From: Chitinophaga sp. 180180018-3
GTDB taxonomy: Bacteria > Bacteroidota > Bacteroidia > Chitinophagales > Chitinophagaceae
Reading direction: 5' to 3'
Length of the DNA stretch: 64,000 nucleotides
Assembly (NCBI RefSeq): GCF_037893185.1
Contig: NZ_CP140772.1
Location: 806,001-870,000 of the forward strand
The translations under genes and the position numbers were made by a program. Below the pieces are notes generated by a model. That model saw only the letters and a list, made by a program, of their open reading frames with translations. It searched no databases and had not been told where the DNA came from. Shown here piece after piece: positions 46,395 through 53,682 of the stretch (position 1 is its first letter; each line of letters begins with the position of its first letter).

Positions 46395-47375
46395 CTATTT
46401 GCCATACTCTGGTTCCGGATAACCGCTGGGTATGTAGCGTATCGTACCACTTTTCTGGTACCAATTACCCAAACCAGATAGCATCTGCTTCATATGGAAA
46501 ATATATTGGTGTGCCACATCATTGTGAATACCAAATTCCGGAAGATTGGCCTCTATTGCCACAACTTCTGCTACATATGCATCATGCATGCGCAGCACTT
46601 CCGCACAGGATTCTTCCAGGGATATCTTATTGTAATGCCGTAATACTAATATGGCATTAATGACTTCAATTCCCCTACTCAGCTCTCTTTCTAATGATAC
46701 CAGATCATTCTGAAGTCCAAACGCACGATAGATATTTCTGCGGATGTTCTGGATCATCGGATGTCTGAAAATATCTACCGGGACGCTGATCCTGAAAGCC
46801 GGTTCTATCATGCAAAAATAAGGACCCATGCCAATGGCATACTCACGCAGGGACAACACATGCTGCAGGGGAGGGAAAATTTTGCCACCGGCCAGTTTAT
46901 AGGGCGTTTCTTCTATCAGCCCATAGGTTGTATAGTCATAAAATTCCTGGGCCATCCGCTCAAACCAGAAAGCAGGCATTCCTGTATCTCTGACCTCACT
47001 CATGCTTTTGGCCGCCTGGTGAAACAAGCCGATATCATCAGGATTGGGTTGTTTGCCCAATACGATCTCTACCAAATGATCTCTATAGGCTTTGGCCTTG
47101 TCTACAGGGCAAAGTTCAAAGTAATCATCGAACACAGTATGGTAATTCAGATACCGGCTAACCATTAGAAGACTCTTTCGATCACTGAGAGCAGGCACCA
47201 TCCAGGCTGAGCACTTTGCCAGTATGTGTCCTTTATATTTTTCTCTTGTCTCCTTCGATAAAAATGTATACTCTGAATCATACCACTCTTTCTCTTCGGG
47301 GAAATCGCTTTCTGCAAACGGAGAAGTAAGCGTTGGCCATGGGTACTGCGGAACGGGAACTTCAGATTGTTTCAT
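46395..47375 (-). CDS. Class I terpene synthase
   Basis: A 326-residue bacterial terpene cyclase, full length for the family (~320-360). All catalytic elements are visible: the Asp-rich motif D83-D-Y-F-E87, the NSE triad N223-D-L-V-S227-L-E-R-E231, the pyrophosphate-sensor Arg R177 exactly 46 residues before the NSE Asn, and the C-terminal R313-Y314 pair. These bind the Mg2+ cluster and diphosphate of a linear prenyl diphosphate and start cyclisation. Whether the substrate is GPP, FPP or GGPP, and the product, cannot be read from sequence. No P450, prenyltransferase or other tailoring gene is adjacent. Confidence 0.92.
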   Translation of the reverse strand: MKQSEVPVPQYPWPTLTSPFAESDFPEEKEWYDSEYTFLSKETREKYKGHILAKCSAWMVPALSDRKSLLMVSRYLNYHTVFDDYFELCPVDKAKAYRDHLVEIVLGKQPNPDDIGLFHQAAKSMSEVRDTGMPAFWFERMAQEFYDYTTYGLIEETPYKLAGGKIFPPLQHVLSLREYAIGMGPYFCMIEPAFRISVPVDIFRHPMIQNIRRNIYRAFGLQNDLVSLERELSRGIEVINAILVLRHYNKISLEESCAEVLRMHDAYVAEVVAIEANLPEFGIHNDVAHQYIFHMKQMLSGLGNWYQKSGTIRYIPSGYPEPEYGK

Positions 47376-47746
47376 ATTGGGTCATTTATTTATTATAGAT
47401 AAACAGAATCAAGCGGAAATACCTCCTTCAACAAGTCTGTATTGGGATTTTAGTACCAGGAAGAGGTATACCCGAAAATACTGCATCAAACTGCAATACC
47501 AGTACAGTAGTGTTTTTAATAAAATTTAAATCGAAAGAAAATGACAAAAAAGCATATTATTTATATCAACAGATTAACTCAGAAAGAAATTTCAAATCTT
47601 CCAAAAATTGGTTCGAAAAGTTTCCTGTCTGATGCACGGGTGTATTATCTTAAAGCCGCTGTAATAGCGGCTTTTTTGTTGATAGCAAAGAGGTTTTCAT
47701 TGCCTTATTATTGCAAATTGAGCTTCAATGAAATCCGGCAAAGGCT
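47376..47746. other. 371-bp region between the terpene synthase and AAA ATPase genes
   Basis: Contains a small plus-strand frame (47541-47807) preceded by an A-rich ribosome-binding region, and a strong plus-strand terminator hairpin at 47652-47677 inside that frame. The rest is A+T-rich with no other feature seen. Confidence 0.5.
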
Positions 47747-47807
47747 TCAAAATATCGCTACAGGAAATGTCCGTTTAAACAAATCTTCCATCGTCACTTC
47801 CTGCTGA
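47541..47807 (+). pseudogene. Doubtful small frame, possibly a transposase N-terminal remnant
   Basis: An 88-codon frame starting MTKKHIIYINRLTQKEISNL. Its first ~40 residues (…GSKSF…ARVYYLKA) faintly recall the N-terminal helix-turn-helix of IS630-type transposases (GKHSAR…ARILLLAD). After that the frame runs through a terminator hairpin and overlaps the end of the AAA ATPase gene, so it is unlikely to be a real protein as it stands. No inverted repeats or target-site duplication were found. Confidence 0.2.
47652..47677 (+). terminator. Plus-strand terminator hairpin
   Basis: A 9-bp perfect stem (AAAGCCGCT with AGCGGCTTT), loop GTAAT and a run of six T's. It implies a short plus-strand transcript from upstream, between the terpene synthase and ATPase genes. 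Confidence 0.7.
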
Positions 47808-49186
47808 ACTAATGCCGTCTTATACTGATTATCCTTTACTCCATAGGTCGTTACCATGGTTAAAAATAAGGTTTTGGAGGTGTTGGTTTTATCCCGAAAA
47901 TTGGTGAGTTTACGCTGTAGTTCTGCAGCATAAGATTTATCGACCGTAAATGTCGTGTTTGAAAATTTCATTTCACAGATGTTAATACAACCGTCCTGCC
48001 GGTCGAGTAACAAATCTATCTGCGCAGTATTGGATCGCCAGGCGGATGCTTCCGTATAGATGCCGGAAATGCCCAGCGCCTGTTTGATTTGCAGAGAGTG
48101 TTTCTGGCAAATGCCTTCAAACGCCATCCCACTCCAGCTCCTCCAGGATGGAGAAGAAGATCGCCTGATCCAGGTGCCCGGGCCGGTTGCCCTCGAATGT
48201 TCAATGAACCTAAGGTAGAACAGGCTGTATTCGTCAACCAGTTTATAGATGAGATCTTTTGAATTTTTTCCAAACGGCAGATAAGTTCCCACGAAGCCTG
48301 ACTGGACAAGCTCTTCTAATAGTCTGGTAGTGGTGCCGCCACTTTGCAGACCAGCTTCTTGTATAATCTCATTGCGTGTAAGGCCGGCTGCCTTCGTCGC
48401 CAATGCCTTTACAACCGAAACGTGGCGTTCTGCCATTTCGAATAAGGAATTATACAGGTTCATAAATTCAGTAGTAAGCAGACCATCTTTGGTAAAGCAC
48501 AGCCGGTCAATGACCTGGGTGGCGCTTTCTCCTTTTCTGATTTCCTTTAAATAATGGGGGATGCCGCCCAGTGCCATGTAGATCTGGAGCATCTGGTAAT
48601 GGTCCAGATTCACGAAAAGGCTTTTCAGGTAGGAAGATGTCTCCTGCAGGTTGAAGGGCAGAAGGCGTATTCTCCTGGTGATTCGGTTATGAAGCCCTCC
48701 CTTATTGTTTACTACGCGCTGGATCATCCAGGAAGCTGCTGAGCCACAAATGACTATTACCAAACCTGCCTGCCTGGATCCCCAGGAATTCCAGAAGTAT
48801 TCAAATGCAGGCAGGAAGCCAGACTTGGGGGAACTCAGCCAGGGAAATTCATCAAAGAAGATGGCTGTTTTTTGTTTTTTGAGCCTGGGAGCAACTAACT
48901 GAGTCAGTAATAGAAACGCTTCAGTCCAGTTTTTGGGTATCGCTGGCAGTATTGGCGTATTTAACGTAATGGCAATCGCATTTCGAAAATTTTCGAGTTG
49001 TTCTTTGACTGAAGCATTATGCACGCCAGAGAATTCATAGAGTATCCGATCCTGGTAAACCTGGCGAACCAGAAAGGTTTTGCCAACTCTTCTCCGCCCG
49101 TATATGGCTATCAACTCGGCTCCGGAAGAGGAAAGTGCTTCCTGTAATATTTTTTTTTCATCTTCTCTGCCAATTAGTTTTTCCAT
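47747..49186 (-). CDS. AAA ATPase with C-terminal DUF234/PD-(D/E)XK domain
   Basis: A 479-residue protein of the 'archaeal-type ATPase' group (STAND-like AAA). The P-loop is at G30-RRRVGKT37 and Walker B at AIFFDEFPWLS near residue 115. A winged-helix region follows (GLTRNEIIQEAGLQSGGTTTRLLEELVQSGFV), and the C-terminal domain has AQIDLLLDRQD and ICEMKFSN, the D…ExK core of a nuclease-like fold. Family members are scattered, poorly characterised and often carried on mobile or variable regions. A double-hairpin repeat occupies its 5' leader. Function unknown; DNA-related activity or defence is an inference from the fold. Confidence 0.85.
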   Translation of the reverse strand: MEKLIGREDEKKILQEALSSSGAELIAIYGRRRVGKTFLVRQVYQDRILYEFSGVHNASVKEQLENFRNAIAITLNTPILPAIPKNWTEAFLLLTQLVAPRLKKQKTAIFFDEFPWLSSPKSGFLPAFEYFWNSWGSRQAGLVIVICGSAASWMIQRVVNNKGGLHNRITRRIRLLPFNLQETSSYLKSLFVNLDHYQMLQIYMALGGIPHYLKEIRKGESATQVIDRLCFTKDGLLTTEFMNLYNSLFEMAERHVSVVKALATKAAGLTRNEIIQEAGLQSGGTTTRLLEELVQSGFVGTYLPFGKNSKDLIYKLVDEYSLFYLRFIEHSRATGPGTWIRRSSSPSWRSWSGMAFEGICQKHSLQIKQALGISGIYTEASAWRSNTAQIDLLLDRQDGCINICEMKFSNTTFTVDKSYAAELQRKLTNFRDKTNTSKTLFLTMVTTYGVKDNQYKTALVQQEVTMEDLFKRTFPVAIF

Positions 49187-49193
49187 AGTCGTA

Positions 49194-49315
49194 TGTTTTT
49201 CGAAGATAGTTTTGGCTGGCTATCAAAATCGATACGCAGCCAAAACTACTCAAAAATACATAGTTTTGGCTGGCTATCAAAATCGATATGCAGCCAAAAC
49301 TATCTCCGAAAAACA
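49194..49315. repeat. Double-hairpin repeat cassette in the leader of the AAA ATPase gene
   Basis: Two 42-bp units (49207-49248 and 49261-49302) are direct repeats differing at one base. Each unit is itself a hairpin with 12-bp perfect arms (TAGTTTTGGCTG … CAGCCAAAACTA). In addition, the outermost flanks (49194-49218 and 49291-49315) are inverted repeats matching at 24 of 25 positions. The cassette begins 8 bp upstream of the ATPase start codon. It could be a small MITE-like or REP-like element, or a regulatory array. Confidence 0.85.
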
Positions 49316-49354
49316 CAATAACAACAACTTTATAAGATCACCGGAAGGGTTATA

Positions 49355-50068
49355 TTACTTCTCATTACCACTGCCAGACATCCTGACAAGTTCCCTGATA
49401 TCACTAATGCAAATCTTTCTCCCGGAAGTAGTTAAAATACCGGCAGCCTTAAATTCCGTTAAAAGCCTGACAATGTTCTCGTTACCAGTTCCCACCATAT
49501 TGGCCAGATCTCCCCGGGATACATTGATGATAATATCTTCTTCAGGCAGGGTTTCGGCTTTAAACCGCTCCCGCAATACAATCAGGGCAATCGCCAGTCG
49601 TTCCCTGACCGACCGCCGGGCAAAAACAGAAATGCTATTGGTCAGCACTGTAAATTCATGACTTAGTGTTTTAAGTAACCTGTAGGACAGGACCTTCGAT
49701 GTTTCCAGTGCAGTTAGAAAATCCTCTTTAGGAATAAATGCGATAACACTTTCCTCTAAAGTCGCAGCGGAGTCGGGGTAGCGCTCTTCTGCGAGAATGG
49801 CATGATAGCCGATTAGGCCTGAATTGGCCACGTATATTATATGCTCTTTCCCGAGTTTGTCAACTTTATACTTTTTTATCTTTCCCTTTTTTATCAGGAA
49901 AACACCGGTGGCTGCTCCTCCTTCTCTGAAGATAACCTCCCCTTTACTGTACCGTTGTTCCAGCATGTTGGAACAAAGAGAGGCATACTCATCTCCTGGA
50001 AGATTGTTCAAAATGGACTCTGATTTGAAATTCCATTTGTCGATGGGAAACAGACCAGCCAGACTCAT
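49355..50068 (-). CDS. Crp/Fnr-family transcriptional regulator (paralogue 1)
   Basis: A 237-residue regulator with an N-terminal cyclic-nucleotide-binding-type barrel (EVIFREGGAATGVFLIKKGKIKKYK), long dimer helix and C-terminal winged helix (NVSRGDLANMVGTGNENIVRLLTEFKAAGIL). No Cys cluster for an Fnr-type 4Fe-4S centre is seen, and the cAMP-contact residues of E. coli CRP are not evident. The start was set at the ATG giving MSLAGLFPIDKW, by alignment to the paralogue at 53683; a TTG 69 bp further upstream is unlikely. It diverges from a GcvH-like gene across a palindromic promoter region. Confidence 0.9.
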   Translation of the reverse strand: MSLAGLFPIDKWNFKSESILNNLPGDEYASLCSNMLEQRYSKGEVIFREGGAATGVFLIKKGKIKKYKVDKLGKEHIIYVANSGLIGYHAILAEERYPDSAATLEESVIAFIPKEDFLTALETSKVLSYRLLKTLSHEFTVLTNSISVFARRSVRERLAIALIVLRERFKAETLPEEDIIINVSRGDLANMVGTGNENIVRLLTEFKAAGILTTSGRKICISDIRELVRMSGSGNEK

Positions 50069-50134
50069 AAAGCTATCAAAAAGTGATTTTTTGCAGTTTT
50101 TAAATTGAAAAGTATCAGTTAAACCAAATCGCTT

Positions 50135-50148
50135 CAAAGGTACCTTTG
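50135..50148. promoter_or_regulatory. Symmetric divergent promoter/operator (CAAAGGTACCTTTG)
   Basis: A perfect 14-bp palindrome in the Crp/Fnr - GcvH-like divergent gap. It contains a -7 box (TACCTTTG) on each strand, sharing the central TA. The plus-strand box would start transcription almost at the GcvH-like ATG (50153), the minus-strand one ~60 bp before the Crp/Fnr ATG. It could equally be an operator of the Crp/Fnr protein. Confidence 0.45.
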
Positions 50149-50152
50149 CGGT

Positions 50153-50557
50153 ATGAAACTATCAACTATTTCTCGCCCGAGAATCAATTTCACCCAAAGT
50201 CACGAATGGATTGCATGGAATGGAAGTGTTGGATTTGTCGGGGTTTCTGCATACAGGCTTAAAGAGGTTAAAAAGATTACAGATATAAAATACTTTCCCT
50301 CAAAAAGTACTGTTGAAAGGGGAACATTAATAGCTGAAATTCATACGGCTGAAGAAATTATCCCGGTACTTGCTCCTGTTGCCTGCAAGTTTTTGGGACA
50401 AAATCAGCAGCTTAAACAAAATCCCAACCTCATTATAGAAAGCCCGCAGGATAATGGGTGGGTGTTTTTTGTATCTCCAGTGAAGTTTGGAACCCAGGAG
50501 TTGCTGCTTTCACCGGAAGCATATAAGAAATTCACGCAAACGATAGTAACCGTCTGA
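50153..50557 (+). CDS. GcvH-like protein lacking the lipoylated lysine
   Basis: A 134-residue homologue of glycine cleavage H protein: the SHEW motif is present (FTQSHEWI at residues 13-20), then GFVGVSAYRLKEV and the loop GTLIAEIHTAEEIIPVLAPV. Counting back from APV, the position of the lipoyl-Lys (ESVKAA in true GcvH) holds Glu67, and no Lys lies in the loop. It cannot carry lipoate in the normal way. It is not next to gcvP/gcvT; instead it sits opposite a Crp/Fnr regulator. Possible roles are a scaffold or binding protein; function unknown. Confidence 0.8.
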   Translation: MKLSTISRPRINFTQSHEWIAWNGSVGFVGVSAYRLKEVKKITDIKYFPSKSTVERGTLIAEIHTAEEIIPVLAPVACKFLGQNQQLKQNPNLIIESPQDNGWVFFVSPVKFGTQELLLSPEAYKKFTQTIVTV

Positions 50558-50643
50558 CCATTCAGCGCGGAAGCTACGGTATCTGTTGGTTTGTCGCGAT
50601 TTTTCCCCTATATCAACATGCCGGACAGTTGAAAAGTACTTTA

Positions 50644-51069
50644 ATGAAACAGTCTAATTTTATTACCAGCATTTTAAAGAATAAGTGCCCCCGGTGCAGA
50701 AAAGGAAAATTATTCAAAAACGATAATCCCTATCAGCTCACAAAAATCCTGGATATGCACGACCATTGTCCTGCGTGTAATCAGAAGACTGAACTGGAAA
50801 TTGGTTTCTGGTATGGAACAGGGTATGTAAGTTATGTGCTGGCAGTACTTATATCGTTGTTTAACCTGACCTGGTACTGGCTGATCTTTGGTATCACCTG
50901 GAAAGATAATAGTATTTATCATTGGCTTATTGTAAACGGTATTTTACTCACCGTGGGCATGCCCATTTTGATGCGTTTATCCCGGACCGTATACCTGAAT
51001 TTTTACGTTTATCATGATCCCGAAGCTTTGAGTGCGCCTGAAAACCTGAACAAGCAACTGACATCATGA
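50644..51069 (+). CDS. DUF983 membrane protein with zinc-ribbon N-terminus
   Basis: A 141-residue protein. Two CxxC pairs (NKCPRCRKGKLF near residue 12-21 and DHCPACNQKTE near 39-48) form a probable zinc ribbon, followed by two hydrophobic segments (YVLAVLISLFNLTWYWLIF; IYHWLIVNGILLTVGMPIL). This is the DUF983 family pattern, function unknown. The start was set at the ATG at 50644; an upstream in-frame TTG adds only five residues. It is 86 bp after the GcvH-like gene and 55 bp before the SulP gene, likely one operon. Confidence 0.88.
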   Translation: MKQSNFITSILKNKCPRCRKGKLFKNDNPYQLTKILDMHDHCPACNQKTELEIGFWYGTGYVSYVLAVLISLFNLTWYWLIFGITWKDNSIYHWLIVNGILLTVGMPILMRLSRTVYLNFYVYHDPEALSAPENLNKQLTS

Positions 51070-51124
51070 TATAAGGTATACGCTGTTTATGAAGGCCGCT
51101 GCAATCAGTATTTAAACACCTTGT

Positions 51125-52804
51125 ATGTTTATTCCTAAATTAATAGAGACGTTAAAGGGGTATACCCGCGTACAATTTGTAAGGGATTTGCTGGCTGGTT
51201 TGATTGTTGGCGTTGTAGCACTGCCACTGGCCATTGCGTTTGCTATCGCCTCCGGTGTATCTCCGGAAAAAGGTCTTTATACAGCAGTTATAGCTGGTTT
51301 CATCATTTCCGCGCTGGGAGGTAGTAAGGTGCAAATTGGAGGGCCTACAGGTGCCTTCATTGTAATCGTATATGGAATTGTTCAGCAGCACGGTGTTAAT
51401 GGTCTTATTATAGCTACGTTTATTGCAGGAGGAATTCTCATTATCATGGGAATAGCACGCCTGGGGTCTGTCATACAATTTATCCCTTATCCTTTGATCG
51501 TTGGCTTTACCAGTGGCATCGCGCTGGTTATTTTTTCCTCGCAGATCAAAGACTTTCTCGGACTAAGGATAGGGGCTATTCCTGCTGATTTTATTGAGAA
51601 ATGGGTTATATATGGCAGAAATATTTCGTCGCTGAATTACTATGCATTGGCGATTGCTGTTTTTACTGTATTGGTGACTTTTCTCTGGCCAAAAGTTACG
51701 CACAAAATTCCGGGCTCACTAGTGGCCATTATACTTTCAACCCTGGCAACAACACTACTACAACTCCCTGTGGAAACAATTGGCAGCAGATTTGGCAGTA
51801 TTCCTACCTCCCTGCCAGTTCCTGTTTTCCCTCATCTTGATTTCAGCACTATCAAGCAATTAATACAGCCTGCATTTACCATTGCATTATTGGGAGGAAT
51901 CGAGTCGTTGCTTTCCGCTGTCGTAGCTGATGGTATGATTGGCGGTAAACACAAGAGTAATATGGAACTGGTTGCTCAGGGAGTTGCTAATATCAGCTCG
52001 GCTGTTTTTGGCGGTATACCGGCCACCGGCGCTATTGCAAGAACAGCCACTAATATTAAGAACGGCGGCCGCACACCTGTTGCCGGGATTGTTCATGCTT
52101 TAACATTGTTGCTGATCATACTTTTTGTTGGCAAATGGGCAGCGCTGATCCCCATGGCTACATTAGCCGGTATTCTCGTAGTAGTGACCTACAATATGAG
52201 TGAATGGGAAAATTTCGTTGCCATTGCAAAAGGCCCGAGAGGTGATGCAGTTGTATTAGTGGTCACTTTTCTGCTCACGGTGATTGTAGACCTCACCGTA
52301 GCCATTGAAATTGGAATGATACTATCTGTATTCCTGTTTATGAGAAAAATGGCACAACTTAGTAATGTCAATATTCTAACGAAACAGGCCAATGGAGGTA
52401 AAAGGAATGGAGACCCATTGTCCATCAAAAATTTTTCCGTACCTGCCGGAGTAGAGGTATTTGAAATCACCGGCCCGCTGTTTTTTGGTGCTGCCTATAA
52501 ATTTAAAGATGCCAGTAAGTTTATTGAGAGCAGGCCACAGGTATTGATTATCAGGATGAGACAGGTGCCTATCATAGATGCAACGGGCATTCAAACGCTC
52601 AAAGATGTCAATAATGATATGAAACACCGGGGAACAAAACTGATCTTATCGGAGGTACAGGAAGGAAATGTATACGACGAATTGAAAAATTCACGCTTGC
52701 TTTTTAGTATTGGAAAAGCTAATGTGGTCAGCACTTTTATCCGGGCAATTGAGAGGAGCGAAAAAATACTGGCAGATAAGAATGTAAAAGCAGATTTGAA
52801 ATAA
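51125..52804 (+). CDS. SulP-family anion transporter with STAS domain
   Basis: A 559-residue membrane carrier, with ~12 membrane segments (for example RDLLAGLIVGVVALPLAIAFAIASGVSP, KVQIGGPTGAFIVIVYGIV) and a cytoplasmic C-terminal STAS domain (VEVFEITGPLFFGAAYKF … IDATGIQTL). SulP proteins carry sulfate, bicarbonate or other small anions with H+ or Na+; the substrate here is undetermined. No carbonic anhydrase gene is adjacent, so bicarbonate transport is not specially supported. Confidence 0.94.
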   Translation: MFIPKLIETLKGYTRVQFVRDLLAGLIVGVVALPLAIAFAIASGVSPEKGLYTAVIAGFIISALGGSKVQIGGPTGAFIVIVYGIVQQHGVNGLIIATFIAGGILIIMGIARLGSVIQFIPYPLIVGFTSGIALVIFSSQIKDFLGLRIGAIPADFIEKWVIYGRNISSLNYYALAIAVFTVLVTFLWPKVTHKIPGSLVAIILSTLATTLLQLPVETIGSRFGSIPTSLPVPVFPHLDFSTIKQLIQPAFTIALLGGIESLLSAVVADGMIGGKHKSNMELVAQGVANISSAVFGGIPATGAIARTATNIKNGGRTPVAGIVHALTLLLIILFVGKWAALIPMATLAGILVVVTYNMSEWENFVAIAKGPRGDAVVLVVTFLLTVIVDLTVAIEIGMILSVFLFMRKMAQLSNVNILTKQANGGKRNGDPLSIKNFSVPAGVEVFEITGPLFFGAAYKFKDASKFIESRPQVLIIRMRQVPIIDATGIQTLKDVNNDMKHRGTKLILSEVQEGNVYDELKNSRLLFSIGKANVVSTFIRAIERSEKILADKNVKADLK

Positions 52805-52900
52805 TATAATCGCATCGGCACAAAATCGTAATTTTCCTGGCATTTAGCGCTTTATTGAATAATGGCCGATTGGATAATATCTACATAAAATAATTATCCG

Positions 52901-53512
52901 CTACACCTTAATCCAGAATTTCAGGAGTTGATTAACATCGGCACCTACCAGGTAATATCCGTTTGGCATCTCATCGTCTGAACAATGAAAAGTAGCTATC
53001 CTGGTACCAACAGGCATCTTCTCCAGCTGCCCGTATACATACCAGCTATATTTATTGTACAGGTATTTTGAATAGGTTAGTTTGTCGTCTATTTTATAGG
53101 TGCCGGGAAGGTTCTCATAGAAGGAGTTGAAGAGATAAAAGTGATCATACTGTGTGAAATCAATGTAGACGATATTGTTGTGGATGAAATTGACATTGCC
53201 AAAACCCAGTATTTCTTTCGCAACTGTTGCATACCGTACCAGGTCGTAGCGTTGTTCAATGCCATAATAAGCGCATTCCGGCTTATAATAAGCAGCCCCC
53301 AGGCAGAATTTACCAGGTCCGCTGCCAATATCCAGAATCTTTGCACCCGGTGTGATGGCCAGAAAGTCCGCCGCTTTTTTAATCACTTCGAGCGGCGTCC
53401 AGTGCTTTTGCGCCAGAATCTGTATATAAAGAGGGTAAAGATGATGGAAATCAGTATCTGAATCAAACCATTTGTTCAGATGACCCGATAAAGAGGATGT
53501 TTCTGCTGACAT
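52901..53512 (-). CDS. Class I SAM-dependent methyltransferase
   Basis: A 203-residue protein with the Rossmann motif I ILDIGSGPGKFCLGAAYYKPE and IEQR as the acidic/polar SAM-ribose region, then FIHNNIVYID and FYLFNSFYENLPG, where a methyltransferase catalytic loop would be. The start was set at the ATG giving MSAETSSLSGHLN; a GTG 36 bp upstream is also open. A TATCTTTG -7 box lies about 77 bp upstream on the minus strand. Substrate unknown. Confidence 0.85.
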   Translation of the reverse strand: MSAETSSLSGHLNKWFDSDTDFHHLYPLYIQILAQKHWTPLEVIKKAADFLAITPGAKILDIGSGPGKFCLGAAYYKPECAYYGIEQRYDLVRYATVAKEILGFGNVNFIHNNIVYIDFTQYDHFYLFNSFYENLPGTYKIDDKLTYSKYLYNKYSWYVYGQLEKMPVGTRIATFHCSDDEMPNGYYLVGADVNQLLKFWIKV

Positions 53513-53588
53513 GTATACTTGTTTAACCCACAAAAAGCTTTGCTGCACAAGATACTCCTGCTTCAGCTATGCTGCTTCATTCGTTCTG

Positions 53589-53596
53589 CAAAGATA
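53589..53596 (-). promoter_or_regulatory. Candidate -7 box (TATCTTTG) for the methyltransferase gene
   Basis: Minus-strand TATCTTTG, an exact TAnnTTTG match, lies 77 bp upstream of the methyltransferase ATG in the divergent gap with the second Crp/Fnr gene. Confidence 0.4.
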
Positions 53597-53682
53597 TTTC
53601 TGAATTAATCTACCGGAGGTGAACTTTAGCAACTCAGGAAGTGACTTTTTTCAATTTTAAAAAAAAGTTAATTTTGGTAACT

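Noticed and set aside
46222..46464. An 80-codon minus-strand frame overlapping the end of the terpene synthase gene
   Set aside because: It overlaps the real gene in another frame, and its composition shows no protein-like pattern.
44300..47750. A second copy of the ssrA 3' end that would mark an integrated element
   Set aside because: Looked for the T-arm plus acceptor stem downstream within the window and did not see it; island status left as a suggestion only.
47541..47807. Calling an IS630 insertion sequence here
   Set aside because: Only a faint N-terminal resemblance; no DDE domain, inverted repeats or target duplication.
49194..49315. Reading the double-hairpin cassette as a CRISPR array
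   Set aside because: There are only two units, each is a hairpin, the 12-bp space between them is too short for a spacer, and no cas gene is nearby.
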